The notes under the pieces were generated by a model. That model ran no database searches. It worked only from the letters and a program-made list of their open reading frames with translations, and was not told the origin of the DNA. A DNA stretch of 64,000 bases from Paracyclopina nana. Lineage: Eukaryota > Arthropoda > Copepoda > Cyclopoida > Cyclopettidae. Both the position numbers and the translations under genes were made by a program. Numbering within the stretch: position 1 is the stretch's first letter; each line of letters starts with the position of its first letter. Below are positions 47,801 to 60,868 of the stretch, piece after piece. The stretch covers positions 6,758,001 to 6,822,000 of the forward strand of contig JAGUCH010000001.1 in the NCBI GenBank assembly GCA_019096065.1, in the 5' to 3' direction.

Positions 47801-50800
47801 ATTAATTATCTTGGCTTGTCAGGGTTGCTTCTCACGAAACGTGTCGGAAACGTCATTCTCTGTTGTCCGTCTCCCCGGGGACAGACGAAAAATTGGAAAG
47901 CCGCCACCGCAGAATATGTATCCATATTTTTGCATATTGTCTAATAATCATCATTGAGAGAAATGATTACGATCATCTAGGGGCGGCTGGCAAAGAGTTT
48001 GATGAGTCATTGATAGCTAGCTCAAGATCCATTAGATAGACTTGAAGAATTATCTTGTTTTCACCCTATATGGCGCTATCATCCTCAATGGAAATATGGA
48101 GAGCTATTGATCTGCGACTCATTCTGTATGATGATGGGGAAATTTTTTGTTACGAAAAAAGGCTGGCTGCATTTCAAATGTCCTAGAGGACTGCCACAAT
48201 GGGGGGTCTCCTCGCTCGCACATTCCCATTTTATTCTTAAAAGAAGAAGAAGGAGGAGGGAACAACGAGCGGAAGGAAGAATCGGGTCGATAGGGTCCAT
48301 GTCCATATCTTCCTACTTTATGACATGGAAGAAGATCCCGACTTGACGCTGCTGCCAATCTTAACCGAGATAGGATTTGCTGTTTACCACTTAAGCCCAG
48401 CTTACTGGTCGGCGCTACCGGATGAGCATCTTTTGGGCGATTAAAACTTGAGTTAATCACGTTTCTTACCTAAAAAGGATTAAGATACAAATGTTTTAGA
48501 CAGCAGTTCCACTATATATAAATTAAGGTGTAAAATTGTTGCACAAAATGTCGAAACGCAAGATTTTATTTCAGTTCTTGGCTAGTCTGGAGTTTGCTCG
48601 AGGAAAGTCGATCCATCAATCAAAAGTTGACAGCCAATCAGATGCTCGAAAGGCCGTAGTGCGTTGGCCGTGGTGAATGCTCTTAGATCAGCGGCCCATT
48701 ACTTTCAGAACTTGGCAATGCGAGTTGGTCTTGACCCCACTTCCCAGAGGAGAATGTTTTGACCTCAGCTAAACTTGTCCAAAGAAGCAGCGCCATAAAA
48801 ACCACGACAACAGCTTCGTTGAGATGGTAAATGGAGGATATGAGAAATACAATTTTTCATCTGACTATGATGATGGTATATTCCAAAAAAATGAAGTGGA
48901 AGCTATAGCAGCCCTCCCGGGAAAAAGGGTGCTTCTTCTGACGACGAAGGCAGCTGCTAAATGAGTGGGAATTCAAAGTACGAAAGAGCCTCTCTATATG
49001 TGGAATCCATTAAATTTCTACTGGAAGAAAAATGACTTGTTTTCGACGTCATGCCATCAATGTTGGGAAGTTTTTGGGCGGGCGTGATTTCCGAGCAAGA
49101 TCATGATCTCCTTCGGAAGGAACTAACATCGGAAACTCTCAGCTCAACCTACCTTAATGTTCCATTAGTCAAGAATTTCTACATTTCGAATGGTGCTGAT
49201 GGTGGAAGAAGGAAAAGTTGTGCTCGGAGCTTTCACTTCAGAGGTCTTCTGACTGACGTCACGGTTGGCTGGTGAAAGCAGCTACGAGAGATTCTGACAT
49301 CTCTTCGTCCCGATCAAAAACCTTTCGATATGCCTTCACACCCCCTTATTTACTTGGAAATAATAATGCACTTAAAGTGCACCCCTTGCCAACTCACCAT
49401 CATCAAAAACATTGTGGTGCTGATGAAGACAATTGGATAACAAACAATGCTACTGCTGAGTAATTGTTGACTATCCCAGTTTTTGTGACTAGAGGCTTTT
49501 AACCACATGAATCCCCCCTGCGAATGCACTCTTCTATGCCATGAGCATTCAGGACATCACAACGCGTCACAGATGCAGGTGGCATCTCCACGGCAAGGTC
49601 GCAATTACACTGCATTACTTTTTGGGGTTAATCACCAATTACGACCAAGGAGCTACAGGTAAATAATCAATTTTATTTACCAACTAATATTTCGCTAGAG
49701 GGAACTCCTTTTGTTTTCCGTTGGGTGTGGCTTGGCTTTCATTATGAGTGGTGCGAGCGCAGAAAAATAGAATAATTGCGATGCTGCAAAAATGGGCCAT
49801 TTCGCGAGGAGTTGCACAAGCAAAACTACAGTAGTGGTCATTTATTTTTAGTGCAGATGAGATGATTCTACTTCCATGACGCGCGCACTGAGATGCATCT
49901 ACTACCACGGCTATTTTGCACTTTAAATGAACATGGCGTTCCTGACTTGTCACTTGCAAATAATCTACTATTCTTTGCGGATATTTACGTTTGTCAGAGG
50001 CTTCATTTTTCTTCAGGTAAAGAATAGGAGCCAATGCTATGTATCGACTACTGTCCTGACATTCCCTGTCGTTTGTTCAGTTCAGCGCTGGTGAAAAATT
50101 GCATGAAAGCCAAAAGCAGGCGGAAAAAGAGTAATGGTCCATCTGTCCATGTGTAGCTGGATGATGGGCTAGAAATTTTGTTGCACTCCATTATCAGCAC
50201 AAAAAGCTCGAAACCAATTGCAATTTTGTTTTCAGTTCCAGCTATCTTTTAGTAGAACAACATAGCTGGTATGGTCAGAAAGCCATTTTCCTCTTACAAC
50301 GCTTGCTACTTTCCAGAAGCAACAGCATAGTAGCAGTTGACTGTGACGACATTGATGCTTTCTTCACTCAGAACACCCTCATCTGATGTGGTATTAGTGT
50401 CTCTATCAAGCTTTTAATAAGCCTAATGGACGAACGAACGCAATCCGGATGCCATTCACGCGCGCTTTCCATGGACTACAAAAACGTTGACTAATAAAAC
50501 AGAGCTTCAGCAGGACTTGGGGCAAAATTCACGCAAATGGACTTGCCAAGTCATTAATTATGCCACTCGGTACCTTTGAAGGTCGTTTGGTGTTCATTAG
50601 CTAGGTTATCGATGACCCGCCTCTAAGTAGTTCAGTGAATGCGCAAAAAATTAATGTCGATGATCAAGCTTATCTCCTAGAGGCAAACTTTGGTCGTTGG
50701 ACATCGTATCATTTTGGAAGGCAAGCTGTCGGCTGAAAAACCTCGCAGCAAAACATCCATTTTAGGCTGGAGCTTTCAGCTTGCTGCGCACCACCAGTCA

Positions 50801-53800
50801 CCAATTTAGAGGCCAAAAAATGACCTCCATGCCATACTATTTATGTCCAAGTCGTGACAGAATTCCTCAAGTTACTTTTCAGGCTCAGCACTACTATGAC
50901 AACAAATCTGATTGACCTACAAAAATTGCTTTTAGCTTTCACATTTGGGGGAAGTGATGCTGGTGACGCTGACAAACAATGATGTTTTACTCGGATTGTA
51001 TTCGTATCCTATGTGCGATTTTTCACGGCTTAACACTTCTGTAAATTGGCTAGAAGAGAAAGGGGAATACATAAATAGTATGCAGCACTTTGTGCAGAGC
51101 GGAGGTGGCACAAAAAGAAAAAAGCTTGCACAATCCAGTCGTCAGTGTGAAAAATAAAAAAACCTGTTATTCTCTCTGCAGGTTAGAGAGCCAGCAGGGC
51201 CATCATGCGAACTTTGCTTGCTCGCGAGAAAAAGAAAGTTTTCCAGCAATTCATTTACTACTTTGCTACTTCTTACTTCGTGCATAAAGCATGCGAGGCT
51301 TTCTTTGGTTTGAAAAGCCATAATATTTTGTTCCATTGCATAGCTTAATCCAAATACAAGAAAGTTTGAGCTTAAGTGGCCATCTTTCCCACAAAGTCGT
51401 TATAAATACATTTGGGAAGCAGTAGAAAATGAACAACAACAAAACTGACTAATATGGCCTCATGTAGGAACAGCAAAATACAAATCTAATGGCCTCTCCC
51501 CTAAAAGGCCAGCACCATCTACCTCTGCCTTCTTCTTCCTCCCATAGCACACAAAAAGGCTTTATAAAAGGAAGAAACCTGCTGGCCACTAAAACATGGC
51601 CGAGTAGCATGCAATGTGATACAACGACCAGCTAGCTCGAAGGAGCTTCAAATAAACCCCCAAAGCAGGAGCAGCAGACTTTAATGCACTGAGGGGAATC
51701 TGCCATTTCGAAATGATCGAAATCGCTTTTGCGATGCATTTTTCAAGGCTATTTGTGTTTTTCTCATCTTTCTTGAGAGGCTTTTTCAGCCTCAAATTGT
51801 TATGTGAAAATCCTGGGTTTTTTTAAATCTCAACGGGTGCAGTGCATACAAAAAGTTTTATACTGGAGTAACTTCTTTGTAAGAATGGTCAGGAATGGCA
51901 GCAGCCTTTGACCTCCACTTTGGCCTCATCTAGATCAACTTTTTTCCTCAGCAAAAAACGTCAGCCACAAACAAAACAAAAGTAGATTAGGCAGTAATCT
52001 TGTTTGACAAACCAGGTAGACAGAATCTTGTGTGCAAAAAAGGTACCTTGTAGCTACCACAAAGATAATCTATCTTCATTTGCAATATAAGGTACTACAG
52101 CGCAGTGTCTGGTTTTCTGCAGCAGCAAGCAACATGGCGGTGCCAGACTTGCACGGTAGTGGTGATCCTGGTACCTCTATCGCAGTTTATTTCTCTGCCC
52201 ACCTTTTACAACTGTGCCTATTTCGCAGGAAAAGATGGGCCTGTTCGAACATAAAAGAACTTCATGTCCTATGACTCTTATCCTCTTTTTCAATCTGGAA
52301 ATTCGATTTGAATTGACAAGAAATGGATATCACTGCAAAATCCATAATACTGGGATCTGGTGCATCCTTAAAAAACGTCAGTATCAATCGAGCGCATTCG
52401 TATGGTGCTATGTTTACTGGCATAGCAGCAGGTCTATTGAACACGGGCTGACAGTGAGTTATGGGAGCTCCATCACGTAAGCTCAAAATAGTAAACCAAA
52501 GCAAACTAGGGGATGGCTCTCAATTGGAAAATTAGAGCCAAACAAATTGCCAAGGATTTCTCCCCCTGCCATTATTTTATTCACGGTGACGCAGGGGCTG
52601 CCAAAATCCAATAGAAACTCGTTTTATTAAGTCTACCACTGCCGCGGTGTGTGGCTGAAAGCCCTGGAAAAACCTAAAAATGTGGAGGTTGCCTGAGGTC
52701 ATAAGCTCTTACAATGCTTGAGAGTGGCCAAAACCGCCACAAAGAGGATTAAAGCTCTGACGGAGAAAAAATGAGGTCAGATGATCATAAGTAGAGTAAA
52801 AAATGGCTGCTATCTTTTAAAAAAAGTCGACCCCTCGGGAGGTTATGGAAACTCGCACAGAATCAGTGAGTGGAAATGTTCCCAGCATGATTGATTTCAT
52901 GTTTTCTTTGCTGTACCCTTTTGTCTTTGGGGATCGATAGCATCAGATTCAGATTCGAAAGCATAAAGTAGTGATTCGTGATTCAAGAGTAGCGTAAATT
53001 ATGAGCTTCTGTGTACAGCCACTTTTGCTGTCTACATCTAAATTGCTCTATGTTCCAAGATAAAGAAATATCTCGATATTTATTGGGATGATGTCTGGAA
53101 GCTCCGGGGTAGCAGCAGCAAATTCATATGGTTGAACATTACTGGCAGTAGAACACCACACACCCTCCAAATGGCTCAATGCGAGAGATAAGAAACGCTT
53201 GCGGTTTGGCTCGGGTCACGTGACTTTTATGTTAATAGGTCTGGTGGTGATTTAGCTCGAAATGTTCTCCGACCCTTATCACAGACATCTACGACAGGAT
53301 GACTCATCAACCGTGAATTTCATAGCCGTCCCCAGGGACTTTTTTTTCTCTCTCGTAACTTTCACTCACACAATGTTCGATCTATGTGATGATGACGCCA
53401 ATAAATCATTTAAAAACACCAGGCTAGCCGTGATTGCGGTCTCGCGTGCGACAACGGGGACAGGAATCGAGCAAAAAAGTCAGATGAAATATCTTTCATC
53501 ACGATCGCGCACTAGCTGGCGACTCGCATGGTGCTAGTAGAGAAAAATGATTGATTTAGCCAATGGCGGCACCACAAAAGTTGGAAAAAGGCGCATCGCA
53601 TGGTGAAAACAATTAGGCCACTCTGCGTTCGGCTGTCGCAAGGCCAATTTACTTTTGGACTTTTGCTGCAAAAACTCCTAAGTGAGGAAAATGGACGTGC
53701 GAACAAAAGTTCCGATGCATTGATTGCACCACTTTAAAAATCAAGATCAATGGCCTCTCATTAAGATTTGGAGGCACTTTGGCCGCCCATTTTACAACTT

Positions 53801-56800
53801 TCAGGCCAAATATAGTAGATCATAGCGCAAAAACGGAAGGGAGAGAACGCTGCTGCACAAGATGCGCTTCATAATGGCTGCTGCTTTCTTATATCATATA
53901 TGCGTGGCATGGCAATTATTGTCTGTCTCTGCAGACTATGCTGGCATCTGTGCGATCACGAAACTGACCCAAATTGTGTCCAAGAGGATAGTATTGCACA
54001 ATGGGGCGCATTCTGAGCCACGAACGAAGAAAATGAAACCTTCCCTCGCATACCATATACCAGACTAATTTGGGTCCTTTGAAGTTTTAATTACAGTGAC
54101 CTTGGAAACTTTCCGGCTGCAGGAGAGGATTAAACATGTGTAATTTTCACCTACCTTCCCCACACTCACACACCAAGTTCGTCTTTTGAGCGGAAAGTCG
54201 AAATATAGCATAAAAACATCAAAGTTTGCAAAGGAAGCCATTGTCGGTTCTAAATAAGCCCCTTTATGGCCTAGTAAAAAGAGATAAAAATGAAGGCCCG
54301 AAGCTAGTATGTGCGTAGCAGTTTGTCATAAAAAATCCCCACTTCAGCACAAATAGTATTGAACGATTTCAAGTCAGCCACGTACGTACCAACACTATTT
54401 TTCTTGGCATGATTACGGTGAGAGTACCAGTGTGCATATAAATGTATCTGCACCATCCATGAAGAATGTCAAGTCAAGCATGAGTGGCAAGTAATAGACA
54501 TCTAACAACAAAAGCCTGCTTTTGTTCTAATCATTGAGGGGGGATTATTTGACCAAATGTTCTTCTTTGAACTCAGAAATGCTCTCAGAATTCTTGATGA
54601 GCTTGTTATAGCTTCAAAGAACATGCAAACAACAGATTCGGCTGCAATGTACTATTCACGCAATTATTCTTGCATTTCCGAGTCCAAATCCCTTGACGAT
54701 TTCAGCTCAGCTATTGCTAATGTTGAGCAATGTTCGAAAACGAGCACAAAAGCAGAGCAACGGAAATTGGGTGATTAATGCCCTGTTCATGTATTAAGAA
54801 TGCCTTAAGGTATGGAAAAAATTGTCTTAAGGAGAAGTGAATCTGTAGCTGACTGCCACTCTACGAGTTCAGCTTGGGGCCGAGCAGCGTTTTTTATGGC
54901 AATTTTTGATATTTTGTTGCATGGTTTTCAGCATATTTCAAAACAAACTATCTTTCATCACATTTCTTTGATAAAAGAAGAAATTGAACTCTTGATTTTG
55001 CTCAAAAGGACTAAAATGTAGAGCACTTAAAAGTCAAAATTAGATTTGTTTACTTTCAAGTTGGCTTAAAGTCGATCTGATTTTTTTAGTATCAGCTGGT
55101 GCTTGTCATAAGACAATTTTTCTCCTTTCCTTGAGGTGTTTTTCGTGCCTTTTCCTAAGGAGTTTGGGGCGTACATGAACAGGACATAATAGCTTAGAAA
55201 AGGACCAACTTGTACTTGCTGAAAGGGAAGACTTTATGGTGTTGTCAGCTACGTCCAAATATGGCCAAAGCATCCACCAATGTCCGCCGAAAGTCGTGTA
55301 GCTTTCACCCAATATTATTTCCTGCAACACTAGAGTACATCTAACAGCTCGCTAATGCATATAGACTCATTTTGGGATTTTATGCTAGCATGCCAGGCTC
55401 CATTTCGTTCTGGTCACGGCAAAAGCTTCATTTCTGCGCGTTATCTTAATCTGTCCCCATGTCTGTGATGTTGATGGCCCCATCAGCACAGGAGAAGACC
55501 GAGATAATTGAATTTTTTCTCCAGCCATTAAGACGTTGTAAAATGTGTCCGTACTGTTTCCACTACAAAAGTATATAGCAGTGTATGGCAGCATTAAATG
55601 AGGGAAAAGAAAGCCCTTCTAATATGTCAAGGAATTTGCGGCTTCTTTTTCGGGACTCAAAATTGCTCGCTATCAAACAGATGACGACTAAACAAAAGTT
55701 TCGACCACTCGAAGTAGAGGGGGTTAAAAAACTTGGTTGTCATATTTTCGTAGGATTGTATGGATTGGCTAAACGAGTCATTATTAATCTGGATTAAAAA
55801 ATGACTCTTTTGTCCAACCACTGCACTGAGAACCAGCAATATGCAGCGTCAGTTGCTGAGAATTTTTGAGGAGGCCAAATGTATTTTCTTTGTGTGCGGG
55901 TGCTCTTTTGATATGGCATGTCATTTCTCATTTACACAATATGTCCTTTTCCTCTTCCTTCCATGCTTTCCAAGATTATTATACACATAACATTGAGGAA
56001 TTTTGACCGATAAACAGAATACGCTCGCTCTCATAAAGAAGAAGTTACATTGATGCTGAAAGCATTCCAAGTTCAAAAGCATCTGGATTTTGTTTTTGCT
56101 CCTACTTCCTACACACTCTCCCTTTGAGGCCGAAACTGTGAGAAAAACATAAGCAGCTAGCTACCTAGAGCAGCAGCATTATGGTGACAAGTATGCAGAG
56201 CAGCAACAGTAGCAATGCTGCGATCACACATCTAGCGGAAAATGGACAGAAAAAATATTCTACAGCGCCATCTCAAATAAATGGATTGTTTCCTTTTTGC
56301 CATTGTTATCGCCAGTGAGGCAGGACAAAAAGAAAGCAAAAAGTCATCCAAGGCTTCGTCAATTTTTTCCTTTTCCACATCTCCACGAGTACCTATATGT
56401 AATCCAATTTTCAAAGTCCCTTGTGGCTTTTTCATGAGATATAGCGTTATAAAAAGAATAATGTAATTATTCTTTTTGTTGACAGAGAAAACCACACAGA
56501 AGAATAGCGTCAATTGTATCGATGCTACGCATCTACTATGCATGAAAAAAGTCATCGTTCAATGATTGCATTTCATGTTGATACGCTATCTCCATTAATG
56601 AGGAGCTGCAGAAATGCTGTCTTTCTTTGATAAAGAAGCGTGATACGACTCTGTGTTTTTCAGCCTGGAAAACGGCTGCCTGGCTGATTGATTATCCTCC
56701 TACCTTTAAAAACTGCTGTGGAGTGGAGTGGAGTTGGTGGTGTCCTAAGCACGTGGCTCAGTATTTGGGTGCAAGAAGAAAAAGCGAACCGAGTGGTCTT

Positions 56801-58384
56801 GGTGACAGCAACCTTCGAACTGAGTCTGAAACTGAGTCAGTGCCTTTCTCTTAGCCGGTCGCGTCTCCACTAGGAGCTCGACGGAGCTTCGGGACCACAA
56901 GTGAGAGCAGCAGCAGCGTCACTTGCAGTCCAAGAGTCAGACCACATTAGGTTACCGACTCTATGTGTTGCCAAATATCCTCACAAATGAGCAGATCTCT
57001 AATTTACTTCTCAGATCCCTGCCAGACCTACCACAGCTAATACTATATTGTGTGGTCAAAAGTCGTTACGTAAACTCGAGTGTCTCGTGGCGAGAGAGAA
57101 GGAATTGAAGTGTCCTAAGTCCATATAATGGTCTTAGGGGAAAAATTCATTCGTATGCTAATGTGGTTTACTTAACTGCTTTCTTGGCGCTGGATCTTGA
57201 GATACGTCTAATTCAGGGAGCGTATATGAATGGATGTGGCGCAGTCAATGTTTTTTACGCTTTCTTGACCAGCTACAATGCCCTCTGCAATAACAACGAT
57301 GAGATGTAGTCTAAATAGCGAAATTCAATCTCTGACTCCAGAAAATGGAAATTTTTCCCTCTTTTCTGTGATCAAACTGATTTTTGCCACTTAAGGATTT
57401 TTTGCTCATCAACTAGATGCTCTAAAATGAGTGTTGAAGACACTTTCAATATGATCGGGATGCTATGTCCTAGCATAACAAGAAGAATACAATATTGTTA
57501 GTGGCATTGAGCCAAGAATTTTTTTTCGTTGATTGCTTTTGAAAATATTTGCTACATTAATCACCACGTTGGCACAAAAATAGGCAATATTTTAGGGTGT
57601 GTTGCATTTTATGTTGCACCACGGTACAAATACTTGGTTACATGCACCTAACTACTAGTCATTCAATCTGGATAAACTCAGTAATCCAAGCACAGCGGTC
57701 TCTGTTTAATTTCCTACACGCACTGTGTGCCACTATTACAGTTTAGTACACTGCAGAGCTGCCACAGGGTGTCGGTACATTTACCAAACGCATAAATGAG
57801 TCACCCCCTATTCCCCTTCAGTACATTTTGAAAGATTTCAGCTATCTTCAAAGAGTTTTAAGGCCGATATAACCCAGTTTTGTCAAGAATCTTGTCAACT
57901 TGCTAGGAGACGAGTGGAAATTATGCTTTTTGATCAAAGAAGATGAAGAAAATTCTTCCTCACCCTCAAGAGAGCTGAAAACACTTGTTAAGGCCGCTAA
58001 ATGCTAAAGACATGATCAATTTTGCTTCATTATCTCTGTACACATCTGTACGTTTAATAATGCTTTATATTCAGCACGAGGGTGGCTTATATCGACCTAT
58101 ATCCTAAAAGGGTAGATAAGGCTGTCAAATGCTGTCCACCTAACTCCAAAAATACTCCATTCTCCCGAAAATGTTGCTGCACACGTTTTTCCGTAAATAT
58201 TGCATTCATTATTCTGAGGAAAAATACGAATTGGAGTAGATAGGAATCTTGACCAAAAAAAGCCTCTTTACTGAGCGTGTAAACGGATAATTATGATTCA
58301 GCTAATCAGCTGCTTTTTAAGCATTCAAAAAGATGAGGAAGTTTCAATACCATTTTGCTCCATTGGCCCGGATGAGCAATAATC
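38822..58384. other. Upstream flank of the semaphorin gene, no recognised coding gene
   Basis: Nearly 20 kb with no protein family I can recognise. Frames are short, unrecognised and overlap on both strands. Slightly more CpG-rich patches lie at about 39.9-40.2 kb (CGATCGATC and CGCGCGCGTACG) and 56.85-56.93 kb (CCGGTCGCG). Either could be a promoter or 5' UTR exon of the semaphorin gene, but neither can be shown from sequence alone. Confidence 0.5.
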
Positions 58385-58440
58385 TTGTTTTATTTCCTGT
58401 TTGCGTTTCTTAAAAAGAATGAAAGGGCCGCGTCTAAAAG

Positions 58441-58545
58441 CTGCGCCGACCCGCACCAACCCGCACCGACCCGCACCGACCCGCACCAACCCGCACCAAG
58501 CCGCACCGACCCGCACCGACCCGCACCAACCCGCACCAACCCGCG
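58441..58545 (+). repeat. 10-bp minisatellite, CCGCACCGAC type
   Basis: About ten tandem copies of CCGCACCGAC and CCGCACCAAC. Its reverse complement is repeated at 60.76-60.87 kb on the other side of the 179-bp array. The unit is GC-rich, in strong contrast to the AT-rich surroundings. Confidence 0.85.
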
Positions 58546-58732
58546 CCATACCACACAAACAAAAAAAAAACTAACTAAAAGCTGATAAAGCACTTCTATT
58601 AGTAGCAAGCTAGAGCTTTTTGGCAAAAATGGATATGAAAAGAGCGGTTTTATCAAAACTATTTAATAATGCATAGCTTAAAGTGGAATTGTCAGGTGCT
58701 AGCTAGCATGAACTTTAAACTTCAAAATTCAA

Positions 58733-60486
58733 AGTGGTTACTGCAGTGGCTGGCCAAGAAAGAGCCATTTCTGCTCTCCCATGTAGCGAAGCAAAACTTC
58801 AAGTGCAATTTCTAACCCGCGCCAAGAAGTAACTTTTTTCAAAGTGGTTACTGCAAAAGATAGCTGGTAGCATCACCTTTCTGGCACAAGTGGCCTTTTT
58901 GGCCTTTGCAAGAAAAGTTACTGCAGTGGCTGGCACAGAAAGAGCCATTTCTGCTCTCCTATGTATCGAAGCAAAACTTCAAGTGCAATTTCAAACCCGC
59001 GCCAAGAAGTAACTTTTGCAAAGTGGTTACTGCAAAAGATAGCTGGTGGCTGGACCGATCTGGCACAAGTGTCCTTTTTGGCCTGGGCCAGTTAAGTTAT
59101 TGCAGAGTCTGGCACAGAAAGGGCCATTTCTGCTCTCCTATGTAGCGAAGCAAAACTTCAAGTGCAATTTCAAACCCGCGCCAAGAAGTAACTTTTTTCA
59201 AAGTGGTTACTGCAAAAGATAGCTGGTAGCTTGACCTTTCTGGCACAAGTGGCCTTTTTGGCCTTTGCCAGTAAAGTTACTGCAGAGTCTGGCACAGAAA
59301 GAGCCATTTCTGCTCTCCTATGTAGCGAAGCAAAACTTCAAGTGCAATTTCAAACCCGCGCCAAGAAGTAACTTTTTCAAAGTGGTTACTGCAAAAGTTA
59401 GCTGGTAGCATGAACTTTCTGGCACAACTGGCCTTTTGGCCTTTGCAAGAAAAGTTACTGCAGTGGCAGGCACAGAAAGAGCCATTTCTGCTCTCCTATG
59501 TAGCGAAGCAAAACTTCAAGTGCAATTTCAAACCCGCGCCAAGGAGTAACTTTTTCAAAGTGGTTACTGCAAAAGATAGCTGGTAGCATCACCTTTCTGG
59601 CACAAGTGGCCTTTTTGGCCTTTGCAAGAAAAGTTACTGCAGTGGCTGGCACAGAAAGAGCCATTTCTGCTCTCCTATGTATCGAAGCAAAACTTCAAGT
59701 GCAATTTCAAACCGCGCCAAGAAGTAACTTTTTTCAAAGTGGTTACTGCAAAAGATAGCTGGTAGCTTGACCTTTCTGGCACAAGTGGCCTTTTTGGCCT
59801 TTGCCAGTAAAGTTACTGCAGAGTCTGGCACAGAAAGAGCCATTTCTGCTCTCCTATGTAGCGAAGCAAAACTTCAAGTGCAATTTCAAACCCGCGCCAA
59901 GAAGTAACTTTTTCAAAGTGGTTACTGCAAAAGTTAGCTGGTAGCATGAACTTTCTGGCACAACTGGCCTTTTTGGCCTTTGCCAGTAAAGTTACTGCAG
60001 AGTCTGGCACAGAAAGAGCCATTTCTGCTCTCCTATGTAGCGAAGCAAAACTTCAAGTGCAATTTCAAACCCGCGCCAAGAAGTAACTTTTTCAAAGTGG
60101 TTACTGCAAAAGATAGCTGGTAGCTTGACCTTTCTGGCACAAGTGGCCTTTTTGGCCTTTGCCAGTAAAGTTACTGCAGAGTCTGGAACAGAAAGAGCCA
60201 TTTCTGCTCTCCTATGTAGCGAAGCAAAACTTCAAGTGCAATTTCAAACCCGCGCCAGAAGTAACTTTTTTCAAAGTGGTTACTGCAAAAGTTAGCTGGT
60301 AGCATGAACTTTCTGGCACAACTGGCCTTTTTGGCCTTTGCAAGAAAAGTTACTGCAGAGTCTGGCACAGAAAGAGCCATTTCTGCTCTCCTATGTAGCG
60401 AAGCAAAACTTCAAGTGCAATTTCAAACCCGCGCCAAGGAGTAACTTTTTTCAAAGTGGTTACTGCAAAAGATAGCTGGTGGCATG
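58733..60486 (+). repeat. Satellite-like tandem array, ~179-bp unit, ten direct copies
   Basis: The marker CCATTTCTGCTCTC recurs at about 58767, 58946, 59125, 59304, 59482, 59661, 59840, 60019, 60198 and 60377, a spacing of about 178-180 bp. Each unit contains GCGAAGCAAAACTTCAAGTG, CAAACCCGCGCCAAGAAG, TTACTGCAAAAG and the palindromic GGCCTTTTTGGCC. Copies are nearly identical, implying recent amplification or homogenisation. The repeated 69-codon - strand frames arise from this repetition: 179 is not a multiple of three and no family is recognised, so they are not called as genes. Confidence 0.9.
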
Positions 60487-60698
60487 AAATTGAAATTGCA
60501 CTTGAAGTTTTGCTTCGCTACATAGGAGAGCAGAAATGGCTCTTTCTGTGCCTGCCACTGCAGTAACTTTTCTTGCAAAGGCCAAAAAGGCCAGTTGTTC
60601 ATGAAAGGTCAAGCTACCAGCTAACTTTTGCAGTCCCCACTTTGAAAAAAGTTACTTCTTGGCGCGGGTTTGAAATTGCTTTTGAAGTTTTGCTTAAA
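60487..60698 (-). repeat. Inverted terminal copy of the 179-bp unit
   Basis: From TGAAATTGCACTTGAAGTTT the same unit runs in the opposite orientation (AAATGGCTCTTTCTGTGCC, GGCCAAAAAGGCC, CTTGGCGCGGGTTTGAAATT). It is slightly more than one unit long and diverged at its far end. The switch from direct to inverted copies sits at about 60486. Confidence 0.85.
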
Positions 60699-60754
60699 AG
60701 TTCATGCTGGCAGCAACCTTTTTAAAGCTTTTATTGTTTTCTGTTGGTTTGTGC

Positions 60755-60868
60755 GGTATGGTGCCGGTTTGTGCGGGTCAGTGCGGGTCGGTGCGGGTCG
60801 GTGCGGCTTGGTGCGGGTCAGTGCGGATCGGTGCGGATCAGTGCGGGTCGGTGCGGGTCGGTGCGGGT
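60755..60868 (-). repeat. 10-bp minisatellite, GTGCGGGTCG type (inverted partner)
   Basis: About ten copies of GTGCGGGTCG with variants (GTGCGGATCA, GTGCGGCTTG), the reverse complement of the left minisatellite. The array ends in GTGCGGGTTTTAGGC. Confidence 0.85.

Larger units (their letters stand above)
58441..60868. mobile_element. Composite repeat element: 179-bp array between inverted 10-bp minisatellites
   Basis: Left minisatellite (58441-58545), core array of direct ~179-bp copies (about 58733-60486), one inverted core copy (60487 to about 60698), then a right minisatellite in opposite orientation (about 60755-60868). Inside the minisatellites the junctions also mirror each other: CCATACCACACAAAC on the left against GTTTGTGCGGTATGG on the right. 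The whole block is thus an imperfect palindrome. Central tandem repeats with subterminal inverted repeats and short satellites recall Helentron-related (DINE/HINE/pearl-type) elements. Inverted arms made of tandem repeats also fit foldback elements. There is no transposase or helicase frame and no proven termini. Confidence 0.6.

Noticed and set aside
53862..54068. Frame with a signal-peptide-like start (MRFIMAAAFLYHICVAWQLL)
   Set aside because: Only 68 codons, with no cysteine pattern or family likeness after the leader. A hydrophobic start alone is weak evidence.
59455..60380. Five similar 69-codon - strand frames beginning MALSVPDSAVTLLAKAKKA
   Set aside because: They repeat with the 179-bp satellite period, which is not a multiple of three. 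They have no recognisable domain and are explained by repetition of non-coding DNA.
58441..60868. CRISPR-like array
   Set aside because: Units are contiguous 179-bp or 10-bp tandem repeats with no unique spacers, and the window is eukaryotic.
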